The position numbers were made by a program, and so were the translations under genes. DNA of 64,000 nucleotides from Streptomyces sp. B1I3 (lineage in GTDB: Bacteria > Actinomycetota > Actinomycetes > Streptomycetales > Streptomycetaceae). The DNA lies in contig NZ_JAUSYD010000001.1 of the NCBI RefSeq assembly GCF_030816615.1, positions 4,424,501 through 4,488,500 of the forward strand. The letters run 5' to 3'. The notes under the pieces are model-generated. The model had not been told where the DNA came from. It did no database searches and worked only from the letters and a program-made list of their open reading frames with translations. This document shows, piece after piece, positions 8,785-16,700 of the stretch; positions within the stretch are counted from its first letter, which is position 1, and each line of letters starts with the position of its first letter.

Positions 8785-9332
8785 CACGCGATCCCGAGCG
8801 GGGTGTACCCGAGCAGTTGCAGCACCCGGTTCGGAACCGCGTACCCAAGGCCGGGGACCGGCTGGGTTACCAGGTAGTCGTCCGCGCTGCTCTGCCCGCG
8901 GGCCGCCCCGAACTTCGTCCGCCACAGATGCTGAATCAGTAGCAGCGCCGCCAGCTGGATGGTGGGCGGAACCAAGGCCCCGCGCCCTGCCGTGTACGTG
9001 ACACGCCAGGGGCCGCCGTAGAACAGGCCGCCATCCAGGCGTGTCACCACGCCTGCTTCACCGTCCACGTCGAGCTCGGCGACCTCGACGGTGGAACCGT
9101 TCGTGAGGACGGGCGTGATCGACGTCAGCTCCACCACGGGCATCTTCGTGAGCGCCAGCCGGCTACCCCGGGCGTTGACCTTCTCGGTGAACGTCTGGTT
9201 CACGACAGGCCCGATCAGCCTCTCAATGGTCTCGGTGGCGGCGTCGATGTAGAGATCGATCTCAACGGCGTTGTCAGTACTCTGGTCGTCGAGCTGGCCT
9301 CTCACCTGCTCCAGGGTTACGAGCCGTGCCAC
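8784..9332 (-). CDS. Phage gp6-like head-tail connector protein
   Basis: This 182-residue protein starts at a GTG with GGGAGG about 8 bases upstream. The N-terminal helices (VTLEQVRGQLDDQST, then DLYIDAATETIERLIG) match the gp6-like head-tail connector family, which form a ring below the portal. The middle is beta-rich, and the end has a helix followed by a Pro/Gly-rich tail. It follows the capsid genes with one small gene between. Confidence 0.8.
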   Translation of the reverse strand: MARLVTLEQVRGQLDDQSTDNAVEIDLYIDAATETIERLIGPVVNQTFTEKVNARGSRLALTKMPVVELTSITPVLTNGSTVEVAELDVDGEAGVVTRLDGGLFYGGPWRVTYTAGRGALVPPTIQLAALLLIQHLWRTKFGAARGQSSADDYLVTQPVPGLGYAVPNRVLQLLGYTPLGIA

Positions 9333-9350
9333 GGCGCCGCCTCCCTTCGC

Positions 9351-9617
9351 TCAGGCCGTTTCGCGCGGCTGGGGCACCGCACGCTCGAACGGGGCGCCGA
9401 GCCGTCTCAGCTCGGCCTCGACATCAGCGGCACGGTCCTTTCGGCTGTACCGGGTGTAGCCCTCCCGCTCGCGCTGCAGGGCGTCGACGTAGACGGCCTC
9501 GACGGCCGTGCGCTCCTGCGGCTCCCCGGCGGGCCGGTCCGCCTTCGCGGGGGGCGCGGGCTCCGGGGTGGGCTGTTCGTCCGCCACGGGGGGCGGTGTG
9601 CTCTTGCGCGCAGCCAC
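9351..9617 (-). CDS. Small head-region protein, function unknown
   Basis: A GTG at 9617 with AAGGAG 7 bases upstream gives 88 residues. The N-terminal half is Pro/Ala/Glu-rich and disordered. The C-terminal half is charged and helical, with DALQREREGYTRYSRKDRA and a DVEAELRRLG segment. Similar short proteins with a coiled C-terminus lie between capsid and connector genes in many actinophages. No function is assigned. Confidence 0.6.
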   Translation of the reverse strand: MAARKSTPPPVADEQPTPEPAPPAKADRPAGEPQERTAVEAVYVDALQREREGYTRYSRKDRAADVEAELRRLGAPFERAVPQPRETA

Positions 9618-9637
9618 GGCTGCTCCTTCCACGGGAA

Positions 9638-9664
9638 GGCCGCCGGGCGTACTGCCCGGCGGCC
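9638..9664 (-). terminator. Strong hairpin just after the major capsid gene
   Basis: An 11-bp perfect stem (GGCCGCCGGGC with its complement) and a 5-base loop lie between the capsid stop and the next gene. There is no T-run, so it may stabilise capsid mRNA or cause partial termination rather than end transcription completely. Confidence 0.55.
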
Positions 9665-9672
9665 GAGGGGGA

Positions 9673-11040
9673 TCAGAACGTGGGGGTGATGAGGCCCGTA
9701 CCGGAGATGACAGAGATGGACTTCGGGTACCTCTCGGAGTGGATCGCCGCGTAGTTGAAGAACCGCAGCAGCACGGACAGCTGGTCGGCCTTCGTCTCGC
9801 GGAAGACCTCAGCCCGCGGGGAGCCCTCGAAGAGGATCACGTCGTCGCCGCGCAGGATGATGACGCGGTCCTCGTTGGTGCCCGCACCCAGGTTCGTGGG
9901 GATGTTCGGGTCGACGTAGACCGGCAAGCCCTGCATCGTCCCGACGAACCCTTCGGACGCGTTCTCGCCCATGGCGGCCAGCGCGTTCTGCGGCATGTTC
10001 GCCACCGGCACGACGAGCGGGCGCCCCTGGGAGTCGACCTGCGCGGTGAGCCAGGCCCACCGGCGCGGGTGCATCAGCATCGTGTCGGCCGGCATGAACC
10101 GGTTGGTGTGCACCTGCTGGATGCCGTCAGCGACCTTGGGGTACAGCTCGGCCACGGTCGGCGTGGCGTCGGTGTACGTGATGGCGTTGAGGCCGGACAC
10201 GTTGAGCAGGCCCCGCTTGTTCGCCACGTTGTTGTTCAGGACGAACGTGTCGAGCTTGACCGCATAGTCGGCGGCCAGGTCGGCGAGCAGGATGCTGTCG
10301 ACGTTGATGGGCGACTGGTCGAGCAGCTGCTGCGGCACGACCTGCTGGCCGGCGATCGTGGCCACCGACGCGGTCACGCTGCCCAGCGTGGCGTCAGTGT
10401 TCTGCACCGCGGTGTTCTGCGTGGACTGCTCGGCGACCGCCGTACCGGTGGAGACCTTGGGCAGGCTGATGGAGTCGGTGCCCGCCGGCAGCGGCTGGTG
10501 GCGCACACGGTCGGCGGCGACCCGGCCCGCACGGGCCAGGGCCACGTAGTCGTTGACCATCCACAGCGGAGGCACGAACTCGCCCATCGACCCGTCGGTC
10601 GTGGTGACCGCACGCTGCTCCATGACCTCACGGTCGTTGCGCTGCAGCCGCTCGGCAGCCTGCCGGTCACCCTTCTCCGTCGCCCGGTACAGGTCCCGGA
10701 AGTACGAGGCCTGACCGCCCTTGCGGTACGTCTCCGGCTCCAATGTGACCGTCACGCGCTCGCGGCGCTCACCGGTCTGCCGGTGCTCGACGGCGACCTG
10801 AGCGGCGCGCTGCTCCCGCTTCTCGTCCTCCTCCAGGTCCTTGATCTTGGCGGACAGTTCCTCGATCTCCGCGTCCTTGGCCTTGACCGCTTCGCGCTTC
10901 TCCGTGAACTGCTTGGCCTCGTCGGCGTTCGGGTTGCGGTTCTCCGCCGTGGGCGCGGTGAGGACGGAATCCAGTTCGGTCTTCAGCGCGGCCCGGGCTT
11001 CGAGCGGGGACGTCATCTGCTTACGCAGGTAGGCGAGCAT
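9673..11040 (-). CDS. Major capsid protein (HK97 fold, with N-terminal scaffolding domain)
   Basis: An ATG at 11040, with GAAGGGACG upstream, gives 455 residues. The first ~100 residues are a charged coiled coil (EEDEKREQRAAQVAVEHRQ), the delta/scaffold domain that the prohead protease removes in HK97-type phages. The mature region carries the HK97 features in order: a P-domain-like segment (FVPPLWMVNDYVALAR), the ISLPKVSTG strand, NNNVANKRGLLN, MHPRRWAWL, and IILRGDDVILFEGSPRAEV near the end. It follows the protease gene, as usual. The cleavage site probably lies around residues 95-120, but I cannot place it exactly. Confidence 0.95.
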   Translation of the reverse strand: MLAYLRKQMTSPLEARAALKTELDSVLTAPTAENRNPNADEAKQFTEKREAVKAKDAEIEELSAKIKDLEEDEKREQRAAQVAVEHRQTGERRERVTVTLEPETYRKGGQASYFRDLYRATEKGDRQAAERLQRNDREVMEQRAVTTTDGSMGEFVPPLWMVNDYVALARAGRVAADRVRHQPLPAGTDSISLPKVSTGTAVAEQSTQNTAVQNTDATLGSVTASVATIAGQQVVPQQLLDQSPINVDSILLADLAADYAVKLDTFVLNNNVANKRGLLNVSGLNAITYTDATPTVAELYPKVADGIQQVHTNRFMPADTMLMHPRRWAWLTAQVDSQGRPLVVPVANMPQNALAAMGENASEGFVGTMQGLPVYVDPNIPTNLGAGTNEDRVIILRGDDVILFEGSPRAEVFRETKADQLSVLLRFFNYAAIHSERYPKSISVISGTGLITPTF

Positions 11041-11183
11041 GGCTCGTCCCTTCAGGTTGATGGTTGTGGGTCGCGCCTGCGGGTTCCGTTCGGGTGGTGG
11101 CCCAGGTGGTGGCGTTCCTGCGGGCATGCCGAGGAGCGCTCCGGCGTGGACTCCGGCGCGTCAGGTGATGCAGGCGGGTGTAG

Positions 11184-11858
11184 CTACAGGCCGAGGGCTT
11201 CGGCCTGCATGCGGTACAGGTCCAGCGGGTGGGAGTCCGCCGCGGGGGCGGGCTCCAGGCGCCGCTGCAGGCGCTCGTACAGCGCCCGTGCGTCCGCCTC
11301 GTCGAGGCGGTCGAAGTCGGCGGAGCGCAGGGCGCCCACCGAAGTTGCGGGGTTCGCACCGAAGTTCACGACGGACACGTCGCCGCGGTGCAAGTCGACC
11401 TCGATGATGTCGCGCTGGTCGTAGTCCGGGGACCACAGCTGCCGGGTCACCCGGAACGCGAACGACATCTCGTCCACGCTGCCGTCCTCAAGGGCGGCGA
11501 GCATGTCTCCGACGTCGTGGCGCTTGGTGGAGACGTCAGCTTCCATGTGCAGGCCGGTGGAGTCCTCCGACAGGCGCAGGCTCCCGGCCTTCGTGTACGC
11601 CATCGCCAGGCCCCCATGGTTCAGCAGCAGCTGCACCTGGGGGTTCTCGCCCAGCGTCTTACCGAACGCCCCGGCGCGGACGACCTCGTGGTACATCCCG
11701 AGCCAGTCCCACATCTCGAAGGGCTCCTCGGTCACCGAGGCGTAGCCCTCCACGGTCGACACCGCGGCGGCGCCGGCCTTCGCGCGTACCTCCAGCTGGA
11801 CCGGGAACGCGCGCCGCACGACCCCGGACGTGTTCGCCCGATCGCTCTTGACGCTCAT
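11184..11858 (-). CDS. Prohead maturation protease (peptidase S78, HK97 type)
   Basis: This 224-residue protein starts at an ATG with GGAGGGGG 4 bases upstream. The Ser protease signature is present: His81 in LLLNHGG and Ser132 in DEMSFAF. The segments VEGYASV and YHEVVRAGAFGKTL are typical of the family. It cleaves the capsid scaffold domain during head maturation. It lies between portal and capsid genes. A 143-base gap separates it from the capsid gene; I found no gene in that gap. Confidence 0.93.
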   Translation of the reverse strand: MSVKSDRANTSGVVRRAFPVQLEVRAKAGAAAVSTVEGYASVTEEPFEMWDWLGMYHEVVRAGAFGKTLGENPQVQLLLNHGGLAMAYTKAGSLRLSEDSTGLHMEADVSTKRHDVGDMLAALEDGSVDEMSFAFRVTRQLWSPDYDQRDIIEVDLHRGDVSVVNFGANPATSVGALRSADFDRLDEADARALYERLQRRLEPAPAADSHPLDLYRMQAEALGL

Positions 11859-11871
11859 CGCGCCCCCTCCA

Positions 11872-13026
11872 CTAGTCATCGATCTTGACCTTCGGTGCGT
11901 TGCCCTCGTTCGGCTTGTCGCCCCACTCCACCGGCGTCTGGTCCTCCAGGTCACGGACCTCGTTGACGACCGTCCACTTGTTCTGCAGAGCGATGGCGTG
12001 CGCCCGGGTGCGGGTCAGCAGATCCGTACGGGACAGGGCCGCACGGTTGAACTTCGCGTACTGGCCGTCCGGCAGCAGGCTGGTGAACATGGCCTCGCCG
12101 CGCACCAGCCACTTGTCGACCGCGTAGGTCAGCAGGTCCAGGGAGCGCTGCTCGACGTTGGCGTAGGTCATCGACCCGCCGGTGTCGTAGCCGAGGATCT
12201 CCGCCATGCCGGGCCCGTAGATGCGTGCGCACTCCGCAGCCGTGTAGCGCTGCGTCTCCAGGAACTGCGATTCGTTCGCGGACACCTGAATCTGCTGGTA
12301 CTTCCAGCCGGCGCCGAGAACAGCAACGTCACGCGACCCGGACAGTGAGGCCAGGAACCGTTCCTTCGCCGTCTTCGCGGTCGTCGGGTCGAGCTTCTGA
12401 TCGTTGGTGAGCATCCCCGACGGGTGCGCCCCGTCCTGGAACCACTGGGACCCGAACCGCTGGGCGGCGATGCCCAGGCCGATCGTGCCCGCGTGATACT
12501 CCACCGGGGACAGGCCGAGCAGGCAGCCCGGTGCGGGGTACGCCCGCCGGTGCCACATGTCCTCGGCGTCGACTGTCTTCCCACCGGCCCGCCACTGGGG
12601 CAGGCCTGTCTTCTCGTCGCGCCACCCCTGGACCTCGTCCGGGTGATACAGCACGACCTGCGTCGGGATGCCGAGACGGTCGCGGTCCACGGTCTTGCCG
12701 TATCCGTTGCCGCGCAGCAGCAGCGACATCATGTACTGGTACAGCCAGTCGCTCACCCCGTACCCGTCGCCGGCCGGGTCGACCAGCACCTTGGGCTTCG
12801 GCATCTCCCTGCGCGCCTTGCCTGTGCCCGCGTACACGTCGATGGGGAGCGTCGACACCAGAGACGCGATGAGGTCGGTAGCCGACCACACGGCGACCTT
12901 CTGCAGGCTCGCCTCGGCCCGGGACAGGTTGATCCTGGCGAACGTCCCACCGCCCATAGAGGGGCGCGGGATCTCCGGCTCGGCGAACGGGGCGCGGCTC
13001 TCACGCCGCCCGAAGAACAGACTCAT
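11872..13026 (-). CDS. Portal protein (HK97 family)
   Basis: The ATG at 13026 overlaps the preceding stop by ATGA and gives 384 residues. The protein has the family core: VAVWSATDLIASLVSTLPI near residue 50, SDWLYQYMMSLLLRGNGYG near 100, the WHRRAYPAPGCLLGLSP turn, and the C-terminal region with MTYANVEQRSLDLLTYAVDKW. It forms the dodecameric DNA gate at the head vertex. Its place between terminase and protease genes is canonical. An upstream in-frame start at 13041 is less likely because of the ATGA coupling. Confidence 0.94.
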   Translation of the reverse strand: MSLFFGRRESRAPFAEPEIPRPSMGGGTFARINLSRAEASLQKVAVWSATDLIASLVSTLPIDVYAGTGKARREMPKPKVLVDPAGDGYGVSDWLYQYMMSLLLRGNGYGKTVDRDRLGIPTQVVLYHPDEVQGWRDEKTGLPQWRAGGKTVDAEDMWHRRAYPAPGCLLGLSPVEYHAGTIGLGIAAQRFGSQWFQDGAHPSGMLTNDQKLDPTTAKTAKERFLASLSGSRDVAVLGAGWKYQQIQVSANESQFLETQRYTAAECARIYGPGMAEILGYDTGGSMTYANVEQRSLDLLTYAVDKWLVRGEAMFTSLLPDGQYAKFNRAALSRTDLLTRTRAHAIALQNKWTVVNEVRDLEDQTPVEWGDKPNEGNAPKVKIDD

Positions 13027-13202
13027 CGTGCGCCCCGCCAATCCGCCGCCAGGCAGAACAGCCCAGCCAGGCAGACGCCTGCGGGTTCGTACACCATCCA
13101 GCCGGCCGTCGAGACGAGCCCGGCTCCGGCCACGCTCGGAAGCTGCCTGACAATCCAGCCTGCCGCCCCGGCCAGGGCGACCACAGCCTTCGCCCTGGTC
13201 AT
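13023..13202 (-). CDS. Small membrane or structural protein between terminase and portal
   Basis: An ATG at 13202, with AAAGGGG 5 bases upstream, begins 59 residues ending at a TGA that overlaps the portal start (ATGA). Two hydrophobic stretches (AVVALAGAAGWIV and GVCLAGLFCLAA) suggest a small membrane protein. Position and coupling argue that it is real. Similar small hydrophobic ORFs lie before portal genes in other actinophages; the function is unknown. Confidence 0.65.
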   Translation of the reverse strand: MTRAKAVVALAGAAGWIVRQLPSVAGAGLVSTAGWMVYEPAGVCLAGLFCLAADWRGAR

Positions 13203-13212
13203 GTGGCCCCTT

Positions 13213-14724
13213 TCAGAAGATGTTGTCCAGCGGATCGACGTCCTCGTCAACCTCGGCGCCCAGGCCCCACTTGGCCAAGGTCACCCCGACCAGCGGGCTG
13301 ATATCCACGCCTACGCTCCTGCGGGCCCACGCCCACGCGTCACCCAGCGGACGCTTCTGCGCGCCCGCCAGCGCCGTCGCCAGGGGCGCCGGGTCGTGAT
13401 GGGACAACGACTGGTCGGCGACCGCGTCGTAGAACTGGCCGCACCCCTGCGCGATCTCCCGCATCTTCGGGCGCACGACCTCGATGCCCAACGCTTCCTC
13501 AAGGGCGGGGATGAGCGACCCGGCCGGCCCGCCTTCATCGACGACCCAGCACCGCGGCTTCCACCGCTCGTGCAGCTCCTTGGCCCGCTCCACCACCCAG
13601 CCCGTACCAGGCCGGTGGTCGGGGACCTCGACGTGCGTGCCACCCCGCCACGGGCCAGCCACACAGATCGCCGCATGCGACCGCTCCGGCGTCATGTCGA
13701 TGGCGAAGGACACCACCCCGGGGATCGGCTCCCCTGAGTCGTCCAGCGCCTCGGGGCGGGCCTCAGCAGCAGCCAGGGCCCGCCACGCTTCCTCGTCGAT
13801 GACCTGCCACGTGTCGGCCTCGTCCGACGGATAGACGCCGACACCATGCCGCTCACGCGCAAAGGTCTCCGCGCCGAGGGACGCCCGCTCGTTGCGAACG
13901 AACTCATGACTGATCAGGTGCCCCAGCGAGGGGTTGGCCCGAGCCGAAGAGCGCGGGTCGTCGGCTTCGTCATGCTCGTCGCAGGACGGGCCACACTCAT
14001 CACGATGCGGATCGATCGACCACTCGAAGTACGCCAGCGACCCGTCAGGCTTCTTCAGTTCGACCGCGGCCTCCGCCCGACGGCGCAAGCGGCCAAGCTG
14101 CACGGACGGTGAGCCGATGCCCGCGCTGCCCAGGTACCAGATCTGCGGGTTGGGGATAGCGGACATGGTCGGCATAAGGGCGCCCATGGCGTCGTCGCCG
14201 AGGATCATGCACTCGTCCATGATGTTCACGTCGCCCGTGAACCCTCGCCCACTGCCGCCAGAGCGGGCCAGGAACTGCAGAACCTGCCCGGTCACCAGGG
14301 TGATCGACGTCTCGTTCGTGTTGTTCCGGACCCGCAGCACACGTTTGCGCAGGTCAGGGCACCCGTAGATCAAGGCCTCGATTCGCTGGAACGCGACCTT
14401 GCTGGTCTTGAACTCGTGCGCCGAGTGCAGGATCAGCTGCTCGTCCAGGAGGAAGAGACCTGCCAGCTCGCGCGCTTCGATGATCGCGCCCTTGCCGTTC
14501 TGCCGCGGGACGTTCACCGCGACCTCGAATGCGGCCCACGATCCATCCTCGCGCTCGCGCAGGCCGACGTCCAGGACGTGCTTCTGCCAGGGGAACAGCT
14601 CCAGCCCGGCCATCGCCGCCAGCTCGACCGCCTCCTGGCCGGACGACGACAGGTAGGCAGGCGGCGCGGTGTGCAACCTGGGGCGCTGAATGCCGACCGG
14701 TTCAAGCTCCACGACGACGGGCAC
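13213..14724 (-). CDS. terL: Terminase large subunit
   Basis: This 503-residue protein starts at a GTG with GGAGG upstream inside the previous gene. The packaging ATPase motor is clear: a Walker A variant PRQNGKG at 73-79, and Walker B VNIMDE at ~167-171. The C-terminal nuclease (RNase H fold) has candidate acidic residues in SFAIDMTPERSH (~330) and CWVVDEGGPAGSL (~390). It cuts concatemeric phage DNA and pumps it into the prohead. It begins the late operon together with the small gene before it. Confidence 0.95.
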   Translation of the reverse strand: MPVVVELEPVGIQRPRLHTAPPAYLSSSGQEAVELAAMAGLELFPWQKHVLDVGLREREDGSWAAFEVAVNVPRQNGKGAIIEARELAGLFLLDEQLILHSAHEFKTSKVAFQRIEALIYGCPDLRKRVLRVRNNTNETSITLVTGQVLQFLARSGGSGRGFTGDVNIMDECMILGDDAMGALMPTMSAIPNPQIWYLGSAGIGSPSVQLGRLRRRAEAAVELKKPDGSLAYFEWSIDPHRDECGPSCDEHDEADDPRSSARANPSLGHLISHEFVRNERASLGAETFARERHGVGVYPSDEADTWQVIDEEAWRALAAAEARPEALDDSGEPIPGVVSFAIDMTPERSHAAICVAGPWRGGTHVEVPDHRPGTGWVVERAKELHERWKPRCWVVDEGGPAGSLIPALEEALGIEVVRPKMREIAQGCGQFYDAVADQSLSHHDPAPLATALAGAQKRPLGDAWAWARRSVGVDISPLVGVTLAKWGLGAEVDEDVDPLDNIF

Positions 14725-14968
14725 GTCGTTCCTCCCGCTTCTTCGACAGCTTGATCACTCCGTCGTCCTCCGACGCGACCGGGGCGAGCTTGCGCAGGTC
14801 GGCCATCACAGTGCGTAGCTCGCGCGCGGCATTGGCCTGGGCAGTCGCGTTGCCCGGATCGTCGACCGACTCGGCAAGGGTGATGGCCAGTTGTGCCAGG
14901 CCAGGCGAACGATCTATGATGCGGAGCAGTTCGAGCTCGGCAGTGATCGCGTCCGCAACGGCGCCCAT
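14702..14968 (-). CDS. Probable terminase small subunit
   Basis: An ATG at 14968, with GGGGGG 5 bases upstream, gives 88 residues; a GTG two codons earlier is too close to that site. The protein is helical (ITAELELLRIIDRSPGLAQL) and ends in a very basic tail (KKREERRARRRG) suited to DNA binding. It overlaps the large terminase gene by 23 bases and is the first gene after the terminator at 15.07 kb. Position and size suggest the DNA-recognition subunit of the terminase; no helix-turn-helix was certain. Confidence 0.65.
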   Translation of the reverse strand: MGAVADAITAELELLRIIDRSPGLAQLAITLAESVDDPGNATAQANAARELRTVMADLRKLAPVASEDDGVIKLSKKREERRARRRGA

Positions 14969-14995
14969 GATCACCCCCCGTCACTGGCAGTCACA

Positions 14996-15008
14996 TCACT
15001 CAGAGTGA
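14996..15008. promoter_or_regulatory. Palindrome upstream of the late operon
   Basis: TCACTC-A-GAGTGA is a perfect 6-bp inverted repeat around one central base, in the leader between the terminator and the small terminase gene. Nearby GTCAC and GTGAC repeats increase the symmetry. It is a possible binding site for a late activator or repressor. No good -35/-10 pair was found here. Confidence 0.35.
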
Positions 15009-15066
15009 CGCCACTAATTGGGTCAGCCTTGAAGCTCCGGTCATTAGCGATCGATAGGCCCCGTGT

Positions 15067-15102
15067 AAAAAAGCGGGCGACAAGGGCTTTGTGGTCGCCC
15101 GC
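15067..15102 (-). terminator. Intrinsic terminator at the end of the early operon
   Basis: On the minus strand a 9-bp stem (GCGGGCGAC and its complement, 15073-15102) is followed by six T residues (15067-15072). It is a classical rho-independent terminator. It lies after the P-loop kinase remnant and before the terminase genes, so it separates early and late transcription. Confidence 0.88.
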
Positions 15103-15213
15103 CCCTCAGCTCAAAGAACGGCCGTTCGGGTCGGATCGATCATGGTGGGCAGGCGCCGGAGGGCACCCCGGGAGGGCATCACGCTGGCTCAGCTCACCCG
15201 CCGTGACGTGGGG

Positions 15214-15658
15214 TTACCACTCCCAGGAGGCCTGGGGCATGGAGCTCGTCGGGCGTGATCGGTTGGCCTTGTACCACTTGGTGGCCACGGCCTTCATGCC
15301 CGGTTGTCGCATGGCTTCGATGCGCTTCATGATGACGGCCCGGCCTGGGTCGACGGTGATGACGGTGGCATCGAGGCGCTTGTACTCGGCTCGCTGTTTG
15401 GCCGAGGGCAGGGTCTGGATCAGGTAGACGTCGACCTTGTCGAGGTGCTGGCAGGCCTCGCGGATCGCGGCGAAGCGGGCGCGGTGCACGACCTTGAGCA
15501 GCGTGTCGCTGTGGTCGTGGTGGTCTGCGCCGGGGCCGGCCATGGCCAGGGCCATGAGGTCCATGTCGATGACGATGTCCTTGGCCTTGGCGTGGGACTG
15601 GATGTACGACGACTTGCCTGCGCCGGGGGGGGCCGGTGATGACGTAGAGCACGGTCAC
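15214..15658 (-). pseudogene. P-loop nucleotide kinase-like gene broken by a 1-base insertion
   Basis: A GTG at 15658, coupled by GTGA to the HNH gene, starts VTVLYVITGPP. The frame is then lost in a run of eight C residues (minus strand, about 15625-15632). With seven Cs the frame would read GPPGAGKSSYIQ, a perfect Walker A motif. It would continue without interruption through DMDLMALAMAGPG and VDVYLIQTLPSAKQRAEY to the stop at 15214 (147 residues). The restored protein resembles small AAA_33-type polynucleotide kinases common in phages. This could be a true mutation, a slippage switch, or a sequencing error in the C-run; the sequence alone cannot decide. Confidence 0.8.
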
Positions 15659-15930
15659 CACTTCCAAGAGGTCCGTGCGGGCGCCCGGCGCTCGGTGCGG
15701 TTGCCTCGGGCGCTGTTGCACCGCCGGTGCGCCGAACGGGCGTTGGCGGGGTCGAGGAGGCTGCCGCCGCGGCTGAGGGGGACGAGGTGGTCGAGGGTGA
15801 AGCTGAGCGGGTGGCGGGCGTCCAGCTGGTAGCCGATGGGCCGGCCGCAGAGCCAGCAGGGGTAGCCGTGGGCCTTCACCATGGCGACCAGGCGGCGATA
15901 GGGGCGCCCGTTGCGCGGGTTACCGGCCAC
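15655..15930 (-). CDS. HNH endonuclease
   Basis: A GTG at 15930, 8 bases after AGGAGG, gives 91 residues; a GTG at 15939 is too close to that site. Motifs in order: CWLCG (first zinc pair), LDHLVPLSRGG (the His core), then ANARSAHRRCNSARGN (second zinc pair and Asn/His of the HNH core). HNH nucleases near terminase genes commonly assist DNA packaging in phages with HK97-type packaging. It is followed by the broken kinase gene and preceded by the lipoprotein gene. Confidence 0.88.
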   Translation of the reverse strand: MAGNPRNGRPYRRLVAMVKAHGYPCWLCGRPIGYQLDARHPLSFTLDHLVPLSRGGSLLDPANARSAHRRCNSARGNRTERRAPARTSWKW

Positions 15931-15945
15931 GGGCGCCACCTCCTG

Positions 15946-16530
15946 CTACTTGGCGGGCACGGTCCATTCGAGCGGCTCGGTAAGGCTCTGCGGGGCGTAC
16001 ACGATCCGCTCGGGGCGCTTGCCGCTCTGTACGGGGTACGGGATCTTGCCGCGCACGCAGTCGCCGGCCTTCACGGATACGTCGTCCGTGGGGAACTCAG
16101 GCTTGGGCAGGTCACCGCCGTTGAGGCCAGTGACCTCCATGCGCGTGCCGTCCTCGTAGGCAAGGGACCAGGGGAACTGGCTGACACTGAAGGACTGGCC
16201 CTTGACGCTGCAGACCTTGATTTCGGCAGTGGCCCAGGCGTCGCCGCCGAGCTCGGCTGTGGGCGGCTGTGGCCCCTTCACCGGCTGGGTGTAGGCGATG
16301 ACGGTGGCGGTGAACGCGACGTCGTTGGCGGTGTCGTCCACGTCTGCGGTCTCGCCGATGGCGAACGTGGTCTGCTGTGTGGGTGTGGGCGTGGGTGCGG
16401 CGCTGGTGGCCGCGGGTTCCGGTGTGGCGTCGCTCTTGGTCACCTTGGCGTCGTCGTCATTGCTGCCGCAGCTGGTAAGCGTGAGCAGGAGGGCCGCTCC
16501 GGTGGCGGCGAGGGTGAGTTTGGTGCGCAT
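15946..16530 (-). CDS. Prophage-encoded secreted lipoprotein (DUF4352-like)
   Basis: An ATG at 16530 with GGGGGG upstream gives 194 residues. The signal peptide has a basic start, a hydrophobic core and the lipobox LTSC with Cys21. A Thr/Pro/Ala-rich linker (~30-50) leads to a beta-sandwich-like domain beginning FAIGETADVDD. The pattern of strands and the conserved-looking WSLAYEDG segment resembles DUF4352-type exported domains. The gene has its own promoter-like sequence at 16672-16700, separate from the early operon, so it may be expressed in the lysogen. Lipoproteins of prophages can block superinfection (for example Ltp of streptococcal phage TP-J34), which makes such a role possible here; that is inference. 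Confidence 0.85.
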   Translation of the reverse strand: MRTKLTLAATGAALLLTLTSCGSNDDDAKVTKSDATPEPAATSAAPTPTPTQQTTFAIGETADVDDTANDVAFTATVIAYTQPVKGPQPPTAELGGDAWATAEIKVCSVKGQSFSVSQFPWSLAYEDGTRMEVTGLNGGDLPKPEFPTDDVSVKAGDCVRGKIPYPVQSGKRPERIVYAPQSLTEPLEWTVPAK

Positions 16531-16605
16531 GGTCCCCCCAGGACGTTGCGTGATGAGGGGGACATCATCGGGCACTGGGTGGCGTGTTGGGGCGGATATG
16601 GCGAA

Positions 16606-16629
16606 GGCCCCGTCCGTGTGGGCGGGGCC
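16606..16629 (-). terminator. Hairpin in the lipoprotein leader or after the HTH gene
   Basis: A 10-bp stem with one G-T pair (GGCCCCGTCC / GGGCGGGGCC) and a 4-base loop. No T-run follows. It may end early-operon transcription partially or be part of the ~135-base leader of the lipoprotein mRNA. Confidence 0.45.
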
Positions 16630-16671
16630 TGGGGTTGTCGGCGGTGGGTGGGCACGCCGAACGCCCCTTGA

Positions 16672-16700
16672 GTGTTACACCGGGTGATCGCGTGCGTCAA
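16672..16700 (-). promoter_or_regulatory. Promoter-like sequence for the lipoprotein gene
   Basis: On the minus strand TTGACG (16695-16700) and TAACAC (16672-16677) are separated by exactly 17 bases. This is a good match to the principal Streptomyces promoter type. It overlaps the stop of the HTH gene. A start near 16,665 would give a leader of ~135 bases. It is one of the few vegetative-type promoters I could see in the prophage. Confidence 0.6.

Noticed and set aside
9508-11424. 638-codon plus-strand open frame
   Set aside because: Antisense to the capsid gene and parts of its neighbours; no domain, typical shadow of a high-GC gene.
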